NCBI RefSeq assembly: GCF_022647665.1
Contig: NZ_CP071872.1
Coordinates: 5,952,001-6,016,000, forward strand
Length of the DNA stretch: 64,000 nt
Reading direction: 5' to 3'
Source: Streptomyces formicae
Lineage (GTDB): Bacteria; Actinomycetota; Actinomycetes; Streptomycetales; Streptomycetaceae
Part shown: one piece after another, positions 9,336 through 18,360 of the stretch
Layout: each line of letters starts with the position of its first letter
Numbering within the stretch: the stretch's first letter is position 1
The notes under the pieces: model-generated
The model's input: the letters and a program-made list of their open reading frames with translations, nothing else
What the model was told of the DNA's origin: nothing
Database searches by the model: none
Made by a program: the position numbers and the translations under genes

Positions 9336-9374
9336 GGGACCCCTTACAGCCTCACATGGCACACTCCTCCCTTG

Positions 9375-10058
9375 ATGGACATTTCAGGGACGCGGCTCAG
9401 GGGGCTGCGGGCAGCGATCTTCACGGCGCTCGTCGTGACGCTGTCCGTGGCCTCCCATGTGCTGCTCTCCCGGATGCCGCTGCCCCTGCTGACGGTCGGC
9501 GCCGTCGCCGCCGGCGTCTTCCTGCTCGCGTACGCGCTGGCGGGACGCGAGCGCGGATACGGCCCGATCGCGGCGGTGCTGGTCCCGCTGGAGCTGGCCG
9601 CGGACACGGTCTTCACCACCGGCCAGCACGTCTGCTACGGCGCCGCGGGCGGCCCCGTCGCCGGTTCGCTGCGTGCGGTCGGCGTCGACGTGCTGTGCGG
9701 CGGACGCGTCGGCGCCCCGCTGCCCGGCGTGGCCGCGTCCGGAGGAGGGGGCGCCCAGCTGCTCGACTCCCCCGACCCCTCGGTGCCCTGGCTGCTGCTG
9801 GCCGCGCACGTGTCGGTCGGGCTCTTCGCCGCGGCCTGGCTGCGCTACGGCGAGTCGGCGCTCGCGGCCCTGCTGCGGGCGGCGGGCGCCTGCGCGTTCC
9901 GGCCGCTGCTCGTCGCCGTGGCCGCGGTCCGCGGCCGCCGCGGGCCCGCGCGCGCCGGGGCACGCGTCCAGGACCGCACCCGCCCCGCCCGTACCCGCCG
10001 CATCGTGCATTCCGTGCGACGGAGGGGACCACCGCTCCGGGCTCTCGCTCTCGCTTGA
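9375..10058 (+). CDS. Conserved hypothetical integral membrane protein
   Basis: A 227-aa protein with about five hydrophobic segments in the first 160 residues (AAIFTALVVTLSVASHVLL, LLTVGAVAAGVFLLAYALA, GPIAAVLVPLELA and WLLLAAHVSVGLFAAAW among them) and an arginine-rich cytosolic tail. Two cysteines flank an extracytoplasmic loop. No catalytic motif is recognised. The ATG at 9375 was preferred because it begins just before the first membrane helix; no good ribosome site precedes it. It lies 52 bp upstream of the DsbA-like gene, probably in one operon, so a role in redox or copper handling at the membrane is conceivable but unproven. Confidence 0.65.
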   Translation: MDISGTRLRGLRAAIFTALVVTLSVASHVLLSRMPLPLLTVGAVAAGVFLLAYALAGRERGYGPIAAVLVPLELAADTVFTTGQHVCYGAAGGPVAGSLRAVGVDVLCGGRVGAPLPGVAASGGGGAQLLDSPDPSVPWLLLAAHVSVGLFAAAWLRYGESALAALLRAAGACAFRPLLVAVAAVRGRRGPARAGARVQDRTRPARTRRIVHSVRRRGPPLRALALA

Positions 10059-10110
10059 GCCTTTCCGGCGCCTCCCCCTCCCCCCCATCTGTCGTACGGA
10101 GAAGACCATC

Positions 10111-10923
10111 ATGAGTTCACGCAACAGCCAGGCCAACAAGGCAGCCGCCCGCGAGCGGCTCCGCGCGGAGCGCGAACGCCAGGCCAAGAAGGACAAGGTC
10201 AGGCGGCAGCTCGTCGTCATCGCCTCGACCGTCGCCGTCCTCGCGGCGGCCGGCGGCATCGGCTACGCCGTCATGCAGGCCAACAAGCCCACCGCGTGGG
10301 AGGCCGCCAAGTCCGCGAAGGTCGTCGAGCCCAAGAACACCGAGGGCGAGAACGGCACGACCGTCGTCATCGGCAAGCCCGGCGCGCAGAAGACCCTGGA
10401 GCTCTACGAGGACTCGCGCTGCCCGGTCTGCGCGACCTTCGAGCAGGGCGTCGGCGAGACGGTCAAGAAGGACATCGACGCCGGCAAGTACAAGGTCAAG
10501 TACATCGGCGCGACCTTCATCGACGACGCCACCAACGGCGAGGGCTCGAAGAACGCCCTGTCCGCGCTCGGCGCCGCGCTCAACGTGAGCCCCGAGGCGT
10601 TCATGGAGTACAAGGCCGCTCTCTACTCCGCGAAGTTCCACCCGCAGGAGAACGACGACAAGTTCGCCAAGGACGCCTACCTCATCGAGGTGGCCGACTC
10701 GGTGCCCGTGCTGAAGGACAACGCGGCCTTCGAGAAGGCGGTCAAGGACGGCACCTACGACGCGTGGGCGCTGAAGATGTCCGCCGCGTTCGACTCCAGC
10801 GGCGTCCAGGGCACTCCGACGCTGAAGATGGACGGCAAGAAGGTCACCGCCGAGGGCAGTGACAACGCGCCCATGACGGCGGCCGACTTCACCGCCGCCA
10901 TCGACAAGGCCCTCAAGGGGTAA
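10111..10923 (+). CDS. Membrane-anchored DsbA/thioredoxin-like disulphide oxidoreductase
   Basis: A 270-aa protein. It has a basic, helix-forming cytosolic N-terminus (about 30 residues, rich in Arg/Lys/Ala), one membrane anchor (VVIASTVAVLAAAGGIGYAV, residues 35-55) and an extracytoplasmic thioredoxin fold. The fold carries CPVC at residues 104-107 (EDSRCPVC) and the cis-proline loop GVQGTPTL near residue 233. The family (DsbA/Thioredoxin_4) forms or isomerises disulphides in exported proteins. The ATG at 10111 follows GGAG. It ends at a strong terminator 17 bp downstream. The exported PhoD-type phosphatase next door could be among its clients, but that is inference. Confidence 0.9.
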   Translation: MSSRNSQANKAAARERLRAERERQAKKDKVRRQLVVIASTVAVLAAAGGIGYAVMQANKPTAWEAAKSAKVVEPKNTEGENGTTVVIGKPGAQKTLELYEDSRCPVCATFEQGVGETVKKDIDAGKYKVKYIGATFIDDATNGEGSKNALSALGAALNVSPEAFMEYKAALYSAKFHPQENDDKFAKDAYLIEVADSVPVLKDNAAFEKAVKDGTYDAWALKMSAAFDSSGVQGTPTLKMDGKKVTAEGSDNAPMTAADFTAAIDKALKG

Positions 10924-10940
10924 CACCGCACGGCGCTTTC

Positions 10941-10982
10941 CGAACGGGCAGACGAACTTTCCTCAATTCGTCTGCCCGTTCG
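10941..10982 (+). terminator. Hairpin terminator after the DsbA-like gene
   Basis: A perfect 16-bp stem with a 10-nt loop (arms 10941-10956 and 10967-10982) begins 17 bp after the stop codon. It separates this transcript from the phoD gene 27 bp further on. Confidence 0.82.
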
Positions 10983-11009
10983 CCTTACTGGTCAGTAGTC
11001 TGATCGCCC

Positions 11010-12662
11010 GTGACCAGTAGACTCTCCACAACTCCGAGCCGCCGCACGGTCGTCAAGGCCGCTGCCGCCACCGCTGTCGCCGCCCCCGTGCTGGGCGGCG
11101 CCGTCGTCTCCGCGGCCTCCGCCGCCGAGCAGGCCACCCCCGCGTTCCTCCACGGTGTCGCCTCGGGCGACCCGCTCTCCGACGGTGTGCTGCTGTGGAC
11201 CCGGGTCACGCCGGTCCCGGACGCCGTGCCCGGCTCCGGCAAGGGCCCCGACACCGAGGTGAGCTGGGAGGTCGCGGAGGACAAGGGTTTCACCACCGTC
11301 GTCGCGAGCGGCCGGACCACCGCCGCCGCCGCCTCCGACCACACGGTCAAGGCCGACGTCAGGGGCCTGCGCCCGGCCACTGCCTACTACTTCCGCTTCA
11401 CCGCCGGCACCGCGGTCTCGCCCGTCGGCCGCACCCGCACCACCCCGGCCGCCGACGCCGCCGCCCCCGGTGTCCGCTTCGGTGTCGTCTCCTGCGCCAA
11501 CTGGGAGGCCGGCTACTTCTCCGCCTACCGCCACCTCGCGGCCCGCACCGACCTGGACGCGGTCCTCCACCTCGGCGACTACATCTACGAGTACGGCTCC
11601 GGCGGCTACCCGGCCGAGGAGAACGTCGTACGGCAGCACGAGCCCAGGCACGAGATCGTCACCCTGGCCGACTACCGGCTCCGGCACGCCACGTACAAGA
11701 CCGACGCCGACCTCCAGGCGCTGCACGCCGCCCACCCCGTCGTCGCCATCTGGGACGACCACGAGACAGCCAACGACGCCTGGTCGGGCGGGGCCGAGAA
11801 CCACACCCCGGGCACCGAGGGCGACTACGCGGCCCGTGCCGCGGTCGCCAAGCAGGCGTACTTCGAGTGGATGCCCGTGCGCGCCTCGACCGAGGGCACG
11901 GTCTACCGCCGGCTGCGCTTCGGCAAGCTGGCCGATCTGCATCTGCTGGACCTGCGCTCGTTCCGCTCGCAGCAGGCGTCGGTGGGCAGCGGCACGGTCG
12001 ACGACGCGGAGCGCACGATCACCGGCCGCGCCCAGCTCGACTGGCTCAAGTCGGGCCTCGCCTCGTCCGACGCGGCCTGGAAGCTGGTCGGCACCTCGGT
12101 GATGATCTCGCCGGTCGCCTTCGGTTCCGTACCGGCCCATCTCCTGGGGCCCATCGCCGAACTGCTCGGGCTGCCCGCGGAGGGCATCGCGGTCAATGTG
12201 GACCAGTGGGACGGCTACACGGACGACCGCAAGGAGCTGCTCAAGCATCTGACGGACCGTGGGATCAGGAACACCGTCTTCCTCACCGGCGACATCCACA
12301 TGGCATGGGCCAACGACGTACCGGTGACGGCGGCGACGTACCCGCTGTCGCGGTCGGCCGCGACCGAGTTCGTGGTGACGTCGGTGACCTCCGACAACCT
12401 GGACGACATCCTGCACGTCGCCCCGGGCACGGTGTCGCTGGTCGCGTCCACCGCTGTCAAGGCCGCCAATCGCCATGTGAAGTGGCTCGACATGGACAGC
12501 CACGGGTACGGCGTCCTCGATGTCACCGCCGAACGCTCGCAGATGGACTACTACAAGGTCTCTGACCGGACGAAGGCGGACGCGACGGCCGCCTGGATCC
12601 GCTCGTACCGGACGCTCGACGGGACCCAGAAGGTCGAGCGGGTCGACCAGCCGGTGCGCTGA
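11010..12662 (+). CDS. phoD: Alkaline phosphatase / phosphodiesterase D, Tat-exported
   Basis: A 550-aa PhoD-family enzyme that releases phosphate from extracellular phosphoesters. A twin-arginine signal is present (SRRTVVKAAA, Arg11-Arg12, followed by an Ala-rich stretch). After it comes the PhoD N-terminal beta domain (FLHGVASGDPLSDGVLLWTRV), then the metallophosphoesterase core with FGVVSCANWEAGYF, HLGDYIYEYG, IWDDHETAND and FLTGDIHMAW, which supply the Ca/Fe ligands. The start is the GTG at 11010. The same position in S. coelicolor holds phoD, which is PhoP-regulated there. I do not see an unambiguous PHO box, because the space between the terminator and the start is only 27 bp. Confidence 0.93.
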   Translation: MTSRLSTTPSRRTVVKAAAATAVAAPVLGGAVVSAASAAEQATPAFLHGVASGDPLSDGVLLWTRVTPVPDAVPGSGKGPDTEVSWEVAEDKGFTTVVASGRTTAAAASDHTVKADVRGLRPATAYYFRFTAGTAVSPVGRTRTTPAADAAAPGVRFGVVSCANWEAGYFSAYRHLAARTDLDAVLHLGDYIYEYGSGGYPAEENVVRQHEPRHEIVTLADYRLRHATYKTDADLQALHAAHPVVAIWDDHETANDAWSGGAENHTPGTEGDYAARAAVAKQAYFEWMPVRASTEGTVYRRLRFGKLADLHLLDLRSFRSQQASVGSGTVDDAERTITGRAQLDWLKSGLASSDAAWKLVGTSVMISPVAFGSVPAHLLGPIAELLGLPAEGIAVNVDQWDGYTDDRKELLKHLTDRGIRNTVFLTGDIHMAWANDVPVTAATYPLSRSAATEFVVTSVTSDNLDDILHVAPGTVSLVASTAVKAANRHVKWLDMDSHGYGVLDVTAERSQMDYYKVSDRTKADATAAWIRSYRTLDGTQKVERVDQPVR

Positions 12663-12696
12663 GCGCCACCGGCTGCGCTTGATCTAACCTGGCGCC

Positions 12697-14241
12697 ATGC
12701 ATGCGCCGGGGGAACTGATCGACGGACGGTTCGAGCTGCTTGAGCGGCTCGGCAGTGGGGGCATGGGCACGGTGTGGCGGGCCCGCGACACCGTGCTCCA
12801 CCGCGAAGTCGCCCTGAAAGCGGTCAGATCCGACGCGGACACCTCCGATGCGGTGCGCGAGCGCGTGCTGCGCGAGGCCCGGGCGCTCGCCCGGCTCAGC
12901 CACCCCCACGTGGTGACGGTTCATCACATCGTCGACACACAGCCGCATCCGTGGATCGTGATGGAGCTGGTGCCCGGCTCCTCGCTCCAGGACCGGCTCA
13001 CCGCCCGGGGCCCGCTGCCCGCGCCGGAGGCGGCGCGCATCGGCCGCCAGGTGCTCTCCGCGCTGGGCGCCGCACACGCCGTCGGCATCCAGCACCGGGA
13101 CGTCAAGCCCGCCAACGTCCTGCTGCGGCCCGACGGCAGCGCCGTGCTCACCGATTTCGGGATCGCGGCGCTCCAGGGGTCCGTCTCGCTGACGGTCCCC
13201 GGGGAGCTGATCGGCTCGCCCGAGTACATCGCCCCGGAACGCCTCCGCGGCCACGGCGACACCGCGGCGTTCCCGTTCGGTGCATCGGACCTGTGGTCGC
13301 TCGGTCTCCTGCTGTACGTGTCCACGGAGGGCGTCAGCCCACTGCGCCGGGAGACGACGTTCGCCACGCTGGCGGCCGTGCTCGACGACCCGGTGCCGCC
13401 GCCTGCGCGGTCCGGGCCGCTCACACCGGTGATCCAGGCCCTGCTCGTACGGGATCCGGCGGCACGGCCCGACGCGGCGCGGCTGGACGCGATGCTGGCG
13501 CAGGCGGAGTCGGGGACGGCCCCGTACTGGGCGCAGCCGACGATGACGACGGCGGTGCCGCCGGAGCCCCTACCGCCGGTGCCGACCCAGCGGGACAGCC
13601 CGCGGCCGACGGCCCCCCAGCCGGCCGGTGCGCCGGAGCGGCAGCGCAACCGTACGGCCGTCGTGGTCGCGGTGATCGCCGTGGCCGTGGCGGTCACGGC
13701 CGCCGTGGCGCTCGCCGTCTCGCTGAGCGATCAGGGCAAGAACACCGCGGGCGGCTCCGGGGGCGTCCCCGGTGGCGGGGTGGGCAGCACGGCCCCGGCC
13801 ACGCCCACTGCGACCCCTACCCCGTCACCCACACCGACACCCACGCCGTCCCCGACGCCCACGGTGACCGTCACCGCGTCGGTCACGGCGAGCGTCTCCC
13901 CGCCGCCGCCCTCCGGCCGGTGGATCGCCCAGCTCTTCTCCGAGCCGGTCGGCTCCGGCGCCGCCACCCGCGACCAGCGGCTGGCGAAGGTCCGCGAGAC
14001 CGTGCCCGAGGCCGAGTACCTCCGCAGCGACACCTACGCCTCGCTGCGCCCGGGCTACTGGGTGATCTACGCACCGGGCCCGTTCGATGACGGTCGCGCG
14101 GCGCTCGCCTTCTGCGCCGACCGCGGCATGACCGCGGCGAACGACTGCTTCGGGCGCTATCTGAGCGCGGATCCGGACGACTTCGCGCTCCAGTGCCGCC
14201 CGCCGGCGAGCAGCCCCTCGGGCCGCTGCACACGCAGCTAG
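12697..14241 (+). CDS. Membrane Ser/Thr protein kinase (PknB-like) with extracytoplasmic domain
   Basis: A 514-aa Hanks-type kinase. The glycine loop GSGGMGTVW is at residues 19-27, the lysine VALK is at 41, the catalytic loop HRDVKPAN is at 133-140, DFG is at 153-155 and SPEYIAPE forms the P+1 region. A Pro/Thr-rich juxtamembrane stretch leads to one membrane helix (about 318-345). A (TP)n linker follows, then a roughly 100-residue external domain containing WIAQLFSEP, PGYWVIYAPGPF and four cysteines, which looks SPOR-like. The kinase signals across the membrane by phosphorylating cytosolic proteins; the ligand is unknown. PASTA repeats, typical of PknB, are absent. The ATG at 12697 is 35 bp after phoD. 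Confidence 0.92.
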   Translation: MHAPGELIDGRFELLERLGSGGMGTVWRARDTVLHREVALKAVRSDADTSDAVRERVLREARALARLSHPHVVTVHHIVDTQPHPWIVMELVPGSSLQDRLTARGPLPAPEAARIGRQVLSALGAAHAVGIQHRDVKPANVLLRPDGSAVLTDFGIAALQGSVSLTVPGELIGSPEYIAPERLRGHGDTAAFPFGASDLWSLGLLLYVSTEGVSPLRRETTFATLAAVLDDPVPPPARSGPLTPVIQALLVRDPAARPDAARLDAMLAQAESGTAPYWAQPTMTTAVPPEPLPPVPTQRDSPRPTAPQPAGAPERQRNRTAVVVAVIAVAVAVTAAVALAVSLSDQGKNTAGGSGGVPGGGVGSTAPATPTATPTPSPTPTPTPSPTPTVTVTASVTASVSPPPPSGRWIAQLFSEPVGSGAATRDQRLAKVRETVPEAEYLRSDTYASLRPGYWVIYAPGPFDDGRAALAFCADRGMTAANDCFGRYLSADPDDFALQCRPPASSPSGRCTRS

Positions 14242-14263
14242 GGGGTGCGCTCCGGCCGCCGGT

Positions 14264-14833
14264 TCACAGGGTTTCGAGGAACGCGAGACCGACCCGCCAT
14301 GTCTCCTCGGCGGCCTTCTCGTCGTAGTCGGACAGCTCCGGATCCGTGTAGAGGTGTCCGGCGCCCGGGTAGCGGTAGACCTCGACATCGGCCCCGGCCC
14401 GGCCCATCCGCAGATACCAGGCCGTCAGCCAGTCGTGCGGCTCGAACGGATCGGGGTCGGCGACGTGCAGCTGCACCGGCAGCCCGTCGACCGACGCGTT
14501 GTCCGCGATGTCGGACGTGCCGTGCAGCAGCAGAAGACCACGGGCCTTCTCGTCGCCCAGCGCCAGGTTCTGCGCGACGGCCGCCCCCAACGAGAAGCCC
14601 GCGTAGACGAGTCCGCGCTCGGAGAGCGGCGCCGCGGCCGTGATGGCCCGCTTCAGCAGCTCGTCCATCCCGAGGTCGTTCTTGAAGGCCCTGGCTTCCT
14701 CGACGGACCCGAAGGTCCTGCCCTCGAAGAGGTCGGGCGTCCACACCTCGTGCCCGGCGGCCCTGAGCCGGTCCGCCGCCGCCCCCACGGCGGGGCCGAG
14801 ACCGTACGTGGAATGGAAAAGCATGATGTCCAT
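14264..14833 (-). CDS. Dienelactone hydrolase family protein
   Basis: A 189-aa single-domain alpha/beta hydrolase. The nucleophile elbow is YAGFSLGA near residue 99, with Ser where classical dienelactone hydrolases have Cys. The acid lies around VADPDPFEP and the catalytic His is in GAGHLY near residue 164. Members hydrolyse small esters or lactones; the substrate is not known here. It is divergent from the MscS gene, with only 23 bp between the start codons, so the promoters overlap. Confidence 0.85.
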   Translation of the reverse strand: MDIMLFHSTYGLGPAVGAAADRLRAAGHEVWTPDLFEGRTFGSVEEARAFKNDLGMDELLKRAITAAAPLSERGLVYAGFSLGAAVAQNLALGDEKARGLLLLHGTSDIADNASVDGLPVQLHVADPDPFEPHDWLTAWYLRMGRAGADVEVYRYPGAGHLYTDPELSDYDEKAAEETWRVGLAFLETL

Positions 14834-14856
14834 GCGGTCAGGTTACGTTCGAGGAC

Positions 14857-15945
14857 ATGGAGAACGTGCTGCGTCCCTTGATCGTCGTCGGCGGGTCGGT
14901 CGTGCTCACCCTGCTCGTGGGGTGGCTGGCCGATGTGCTGCTGCGCCGGGCCGACTCCCGGCACACCGAGACCCCGCTGTGGGGACTGCTGCGCCGCTGC
15001 CGCGTCCCGCTCCAGTTCACGCTCTGCGCGGCGATGCTGAGAGGGACCTTCCCGCAGGCGCGGATCGAGACCCTGGAGGGCCACGCGGCGGGCATCGGCC
15101 AGGCGCTGACGCTCGTGCTCATCGCGTCGTCGGCGTGGCTCGTGGTCCGGATCGCGACGGTCGTCGTCGAGTCCTCGTACAGCCGCTACGCCGCGGCCAC
15201 CCGCGACCCCGCACGGGTGCGCCGGGTGCGTACCCAAGTGACGCTGATCCAGCGGGTCGTCATCGCCGTGGTGGCGGTCGTCGCCGTCGCGACGATGCTG
15301 CTGACCTTCCCCGCGATGCGCACGGTCGGCGCCTCGATGCTCGCGTCCGCCGGGGTCCTCGGCATCGTCGCCGGTATCGCCGCCCAGTCGACACTGGGCA
15401 ACCTCTTCGCGGGGCTGCAGATCGCGTTCGGCGACATGGTGCGGATCGGCGACACGGTCGTCGTGGACGGCGAGTGGGGAACGGTCGAGGAGATCACGCT
15501 CACGTTCCTGACCGTACGGACCTGGGACGAGCGCCGGATCACGATGCCCGTCTCGTACTTCACCGCCAAGCCGTTCGAGAACTGGTCACGCGGCGGAGTG
15601 CAGATGACCGGCACGGTCTTCTTCCACCTGGACCACTCGGCGCCGGTGCCCGAGCTGCGCAAACGGCTCCACCACATCCTGCGCGAATGCCCGGAGTGGG
15701 ACGGCCGCGACTGGTCGCTCGCCGTCACGGACACCACCCCGACGACGGTCGTCGTACGGGCCGTCGTCACGGCGAAGGACGCGGACGACGTGTGGACGGT
15801 GCGGTGCGTGGTCCGCGAGCAGCTGATCGCCTGGCTGCGCGACCACCACCCGTACGCGCTCCCGCGCATCGCGACGGCGCAGGCACCGTCGGTGGACGGG
15901 GAGGCCCTGCGGACACCCCGCTCGCCCCGCGACGGCAGCCGCTGA
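14857..15945 (+). CDS. Mechanosensitive ion channel, MscS family
   Basis: A 362-aa protein. Three to four membrane helices lie in the first 185 residues. The pore-lining helix is marked by Gly/Ala packing (ASAGVLGIVAGIAAQSTLG) followed by NLFAGLQIAFGDMVRIGD, and then the beta domain (VVDGEWGTVEEITLTFLTVRTWD) and the alpha/beta tail. It opens under membrane tension to release solutes on osmotic downshift. It starts at the ATG at 14857 and ends before a 20-bp-stem terminator. The right flank of this gene is where the backbone gives way to island 1. Confidence 0.9.
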   Translation: MENVLRPLIVVGGSVVLTLLVGWLADVLLRRADSRHTETPLWGLLRRCRVPLQFTLCAAMLRGTFPQARIETLEGHAAGIGQALTLVLIASSAWLVVRIATVVVESSYSRYAAATRDPARVRRVRTQVTLIQRVVIAVVAVVAVATMLLTFPAMRTVGASMLASAGVLGIVAGIAAQSTLGNLFAGLQIAFGDMVRIGDTVVVDGEWGTVEEITLTFLTVRTWDERRITMPVSYFTAKPFENWSRGGVQMTGTVFFHLDHSAPVPELRKRLHHILRECPEWDGRDWSLAVTDTTPTTVVVRAVVTAKDADDVWTVRCVVREQLIAWLRDHHPYALPRIATAQAPSVDGEALRTPRSPRDGSR

Positions 15946-16016
15946 TGTCACTGTCGGCCCGAGCCGGGCAACACCCCCCAGCCAGCGCGACCGGTTCGAC
16001 TCAGCCGCGCCGACGG

Positions 16017-16060
16017 GAATGGTTGTGCCCTCGGTCATGAGACCGAGGGCACAACCATTC
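16017..16060 (+). terminator. 20-bp perfect hairpin terminator after the MscS gene
   Basis: Arms 16017-16036 and 16041-16060 are perfectly complementary around an ATGA loop. It lies 72 bp after the MscS stop codon and marks the last backbone signal before island 1. Confidence 0.85.
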
Positions 16061-16143
16061 TGTGTGGATGACGCTCCCCGAAGATGGGATCAGGAATCCG
16101 CCACCGTAGCCAGGAGGTACCTGGCCATGGCGGCCGCTACCGT

Positions 16144-18360
16144 CTAGTTCTTGACGTGGACGCTGTAGACAGCAGTCGGCTTCTCACCCTTGGTGGCGCC
16201 GGGCGCGTCTGCGGTCACAGTGACCTTGAAGTCGCCTTCCTTCTCGCCCGCGTACAGCACCGGGGCGACAGCCTCACCCTTGGCGTCCGTGGTGGCCTTC
16301 ACCGAGGTGACGTGCTTGCCGTCAGCGTCCTTGAAGTGCAGGCCACTGTCGGCCGGCACAGAGAACTCCACGCCGACGCCCTTGGCAGGCTCACCCTCAC
16401 GAAGAATCTTGGTCTTCAGGCCTTCCTTGCCGTCCTTGCCCAGGATCTCGCCCGGCTTGGCGGTGTAGTCGTTACCGAAGCCGTTCACGGTCACCGGACC
16501 ATCAGACGTCACCGAGAAGGGATGGATCTCGTGCGGCGGCTTCGGCTTCGGCTGGTAGGGGGCGGCTTCCCACGGCTTGGAATTGCCGAAGTCACCGAAC
16601 ACCCCGGCGATGAGAGCACCCGCTCCCTTGGCCTTCCACGGGTCGCAGCCGGCGATCGCCCCGCCGATGAAGCCGCCGAGCCGGGCGCCCGTCGAGCCAT
16701 CGTTGAAGGGTGACCACGAGAGCTTGGTGCTGGACTTCAAGAGGGCCTGGATGAACTTCTTGTAGTGGTAGGGCAGGTTTGCGCCCCAGTGGTCCAGCCA
16801 GTCGAAATCGGTTCGGATGGCCTGGGCGTACGCGGTGCACTTGCTGTCATCGGCGCGCAGCGGGGCCTTCTCGACCTTGTCCGGCGCACCGGCGCTCACG
16901 AAGATGACAGGTGTATCTCCACCGCCGGCGACGTCGCTGTTGAAGCGGTAATATCCGTTGGGGTTCGCTGGCGAGGGGGCTTTCTGAGTGCGCTCGATGT
17001 TCATGCCAGCGCCCTTGGTCGAGGCGAAGTACATGGGGGCCCGGTCGCTTGTGAGGATGTAGTCGTTCTTGCCGACGGCGGGATTGTCGTAGCTGATGGC
17101 GTAGGTCGCGACACGATTCCCGTTCGTGTTCCACTCGCTGTAGGAGATGTTCCCCATCGCTCCCTTGGCGCTGCCGTGGACCACCACGGTAGCCGTCTGC
17201 CCCGGCTGGAGAATCTCAGGTGCCTCATTGAGGGCGAAATTTCCGTGCGTCACACCAACGAGTTGGCGCTTGAGGAACTTGCCCGTGTTGTTCTTGAAGT
17301 GCACCTCCATGCCCTGGTTGAGGGTGGACCACCCGAAGAGCAACCCGGGTGAAGCCTTCGCCACATCCTGCGAAACCGGATTGATGCGGAACTTCTTCTC
17401 CTCGGCATTTCCGATGTTTCCAATGTCGCCATTGGCCGTCATACCGAGATGACGAACGAGCTCACGCCCTGGTTGGGTTGGTTCCGGGACCACCCCGGCC
17501 AGCCCGAAGGAGCCATCCGCGTTTCGCGTGATCTCCCACTTCGTTTCATCGCATGACAGGTGCTGCGGGTGACTGGATCCCCACTTCCACACCAGGCAAT
17601 TGCTGGTGCCCGGGACCTTGATCTGGTAACGGTCGCCGCTGCGCTCTATCCGCCACTGCTGGTGGGCACCTACATGGGCGTCCCACCCGCCGACGCTGTT
17701 GACGTTGTGCCGATCCAGCACCTTGCCGGAAGCGTTGCCACCGATCGTGACCGGATTGTCGAGGATCTTCTGGAAGTCCGTGGAATCGAGGACGATCTTT
17801 TGGGCATCGCTGTCGTTCCACGTCTCCCATCGGGCAGAGCCCTCACTGTTGAGAGTGAGGACCTTGTTGGTGACTGAGGTCGATGTGGCTTCGATGCGAT
17901 ACGTCAGGCCGTCCCCGTTGTCGACGATCTTCCAGTGGCTCATCGCCGGGGAAGCGCAGTTGCCAGGGTTGGTCGAAAGTCCGTCAAGTCCCTCGTGGGA
18001 AAGGCAAGTGCCAGGATTCTTGACGGACCTGAGCTGCACGGCGTCAGCTGCGCCGTGCTCCCCCGCCACGATCTTCCACTCCTGGCCGATGTAGCTGCCG
18101 TCGGTTGCCTCCGCGCTGACACGGCCGTTCGGTGTGTCCTCAAGAGACAGATTGGTGTTACCGAGGCTGATTCGGTATTCCCGGCCGATCATGGAGGCCT
18201 GGCTCGGGAGCTTCACGCCCTTCAGGGCGGCGGAGACGGCCGGGTCTTCGGGGGCGTCCGCGGCGAACGCGGGTACCTGGCCGAGCAGCGGCCCTGCGAC
18301 GACCAGCCCGGCCATGGCTACGAGTGTGGCCTTCCTCGGTCGCGACAAGCGAGGAGTCAT
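16144..18360 (-). CDS. Large secreted protein: ricin-like lectin, beta-sandwich, glycine-zipper and Ig-like domains
   Basis: 738 aa. A Sec signal peptide (about residues 1-36, ending AFA/ADA) leads to two ricin-type trefoil-like regions with QxW-like repeats (GQEWKIV, SHWKIV, HQQWRIE; residues 50-285). Next is a beta-sandwich around MEVHFKNNTGKFL, ILQPGQTATVVVHGS and GAMGNISYSEW (335-450), which resembles aegerolysin/ET79-type folds. A Gly-rich hydrophobic segment follows (GGFIGGAIAG and GAGALIAGVFG, 565-600), then a C-terminal bacterial Ig-like domain (GVEFSVPADSGLHF, 620-738). I infer a secreted carbohydrate-binding, possibly membrane-active protein; none of this is proven. The ATG at 18360 has only a weak ribosome site. 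It opens island 1. Confidence 0.75.
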   Translation of the reverse strand: MTPRLSRPRKATLVAMAGLVVAGPLLGQVPAFAADAPEDPAVSAALKGVKLPSQASMIGREYRISLGNTNLSLEDTPNGRVSAEATDGSYIGQEWKIVAGEHGAADAVQLRSVKNPGTCLSHEGLDGLSTNPGNCASPAMSHWKIVDNGDGLTYRIEATSTSVTNKVLTLNSEGSARWETWNDSDAQKIVLDSTDFQKILDNPVTIGGNASGKVLDRHNVNSVGGWDAHVGAHQQWRIERSGDRYQIKVPGTSNCLVWKWGSSHPQHLSCDETKWEITRNADGSFGLAGVVPEPTQPGRELVRHLGMTANGDIGNIGNAEEKKFRINPVSQDVAKASPGLLFGWSTLNQGMEVHFKNNTGKFLKRQLVGVTHGNFALNEAPEILQPGQTATVVVHGSAKGAMGNISYSEWNTNGNRVATYAISYDNPAVGKNDYILTSDRAPMYFASTKGAGMNIERTQKAPSPANPNGYYRFNSDVAGGGDTPVIFVSAGAPDKVEKAPLRADDSKCTAYAQAIRTDFDWLDHWGANLPYHYKKFIQALLKSSTKLSWSPFNDGSTGARLGGFIGGAIAGCDPWKAKGAGALIAGVFGDFGNSKPWEAAPYQPKPKPPHEIHPFSVTSDGPVTVNGFGNDYTAKPGEILGKDGKEGLKTKILREGEPAKGVGVEFSVPADSGLHFKDADGKHVTSVKATTDAKGEAVAPVLYAGEKEGDFKVTVTADAPGATKGEKPTAVYSVHVKN

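Noticed and set aside
10983..11009. PHO box upstream of phoD
   Set aside because: Only 27 bp separate the preceding terminator from the start, and no pair of GTTCAYC-type repeats is convincing there.
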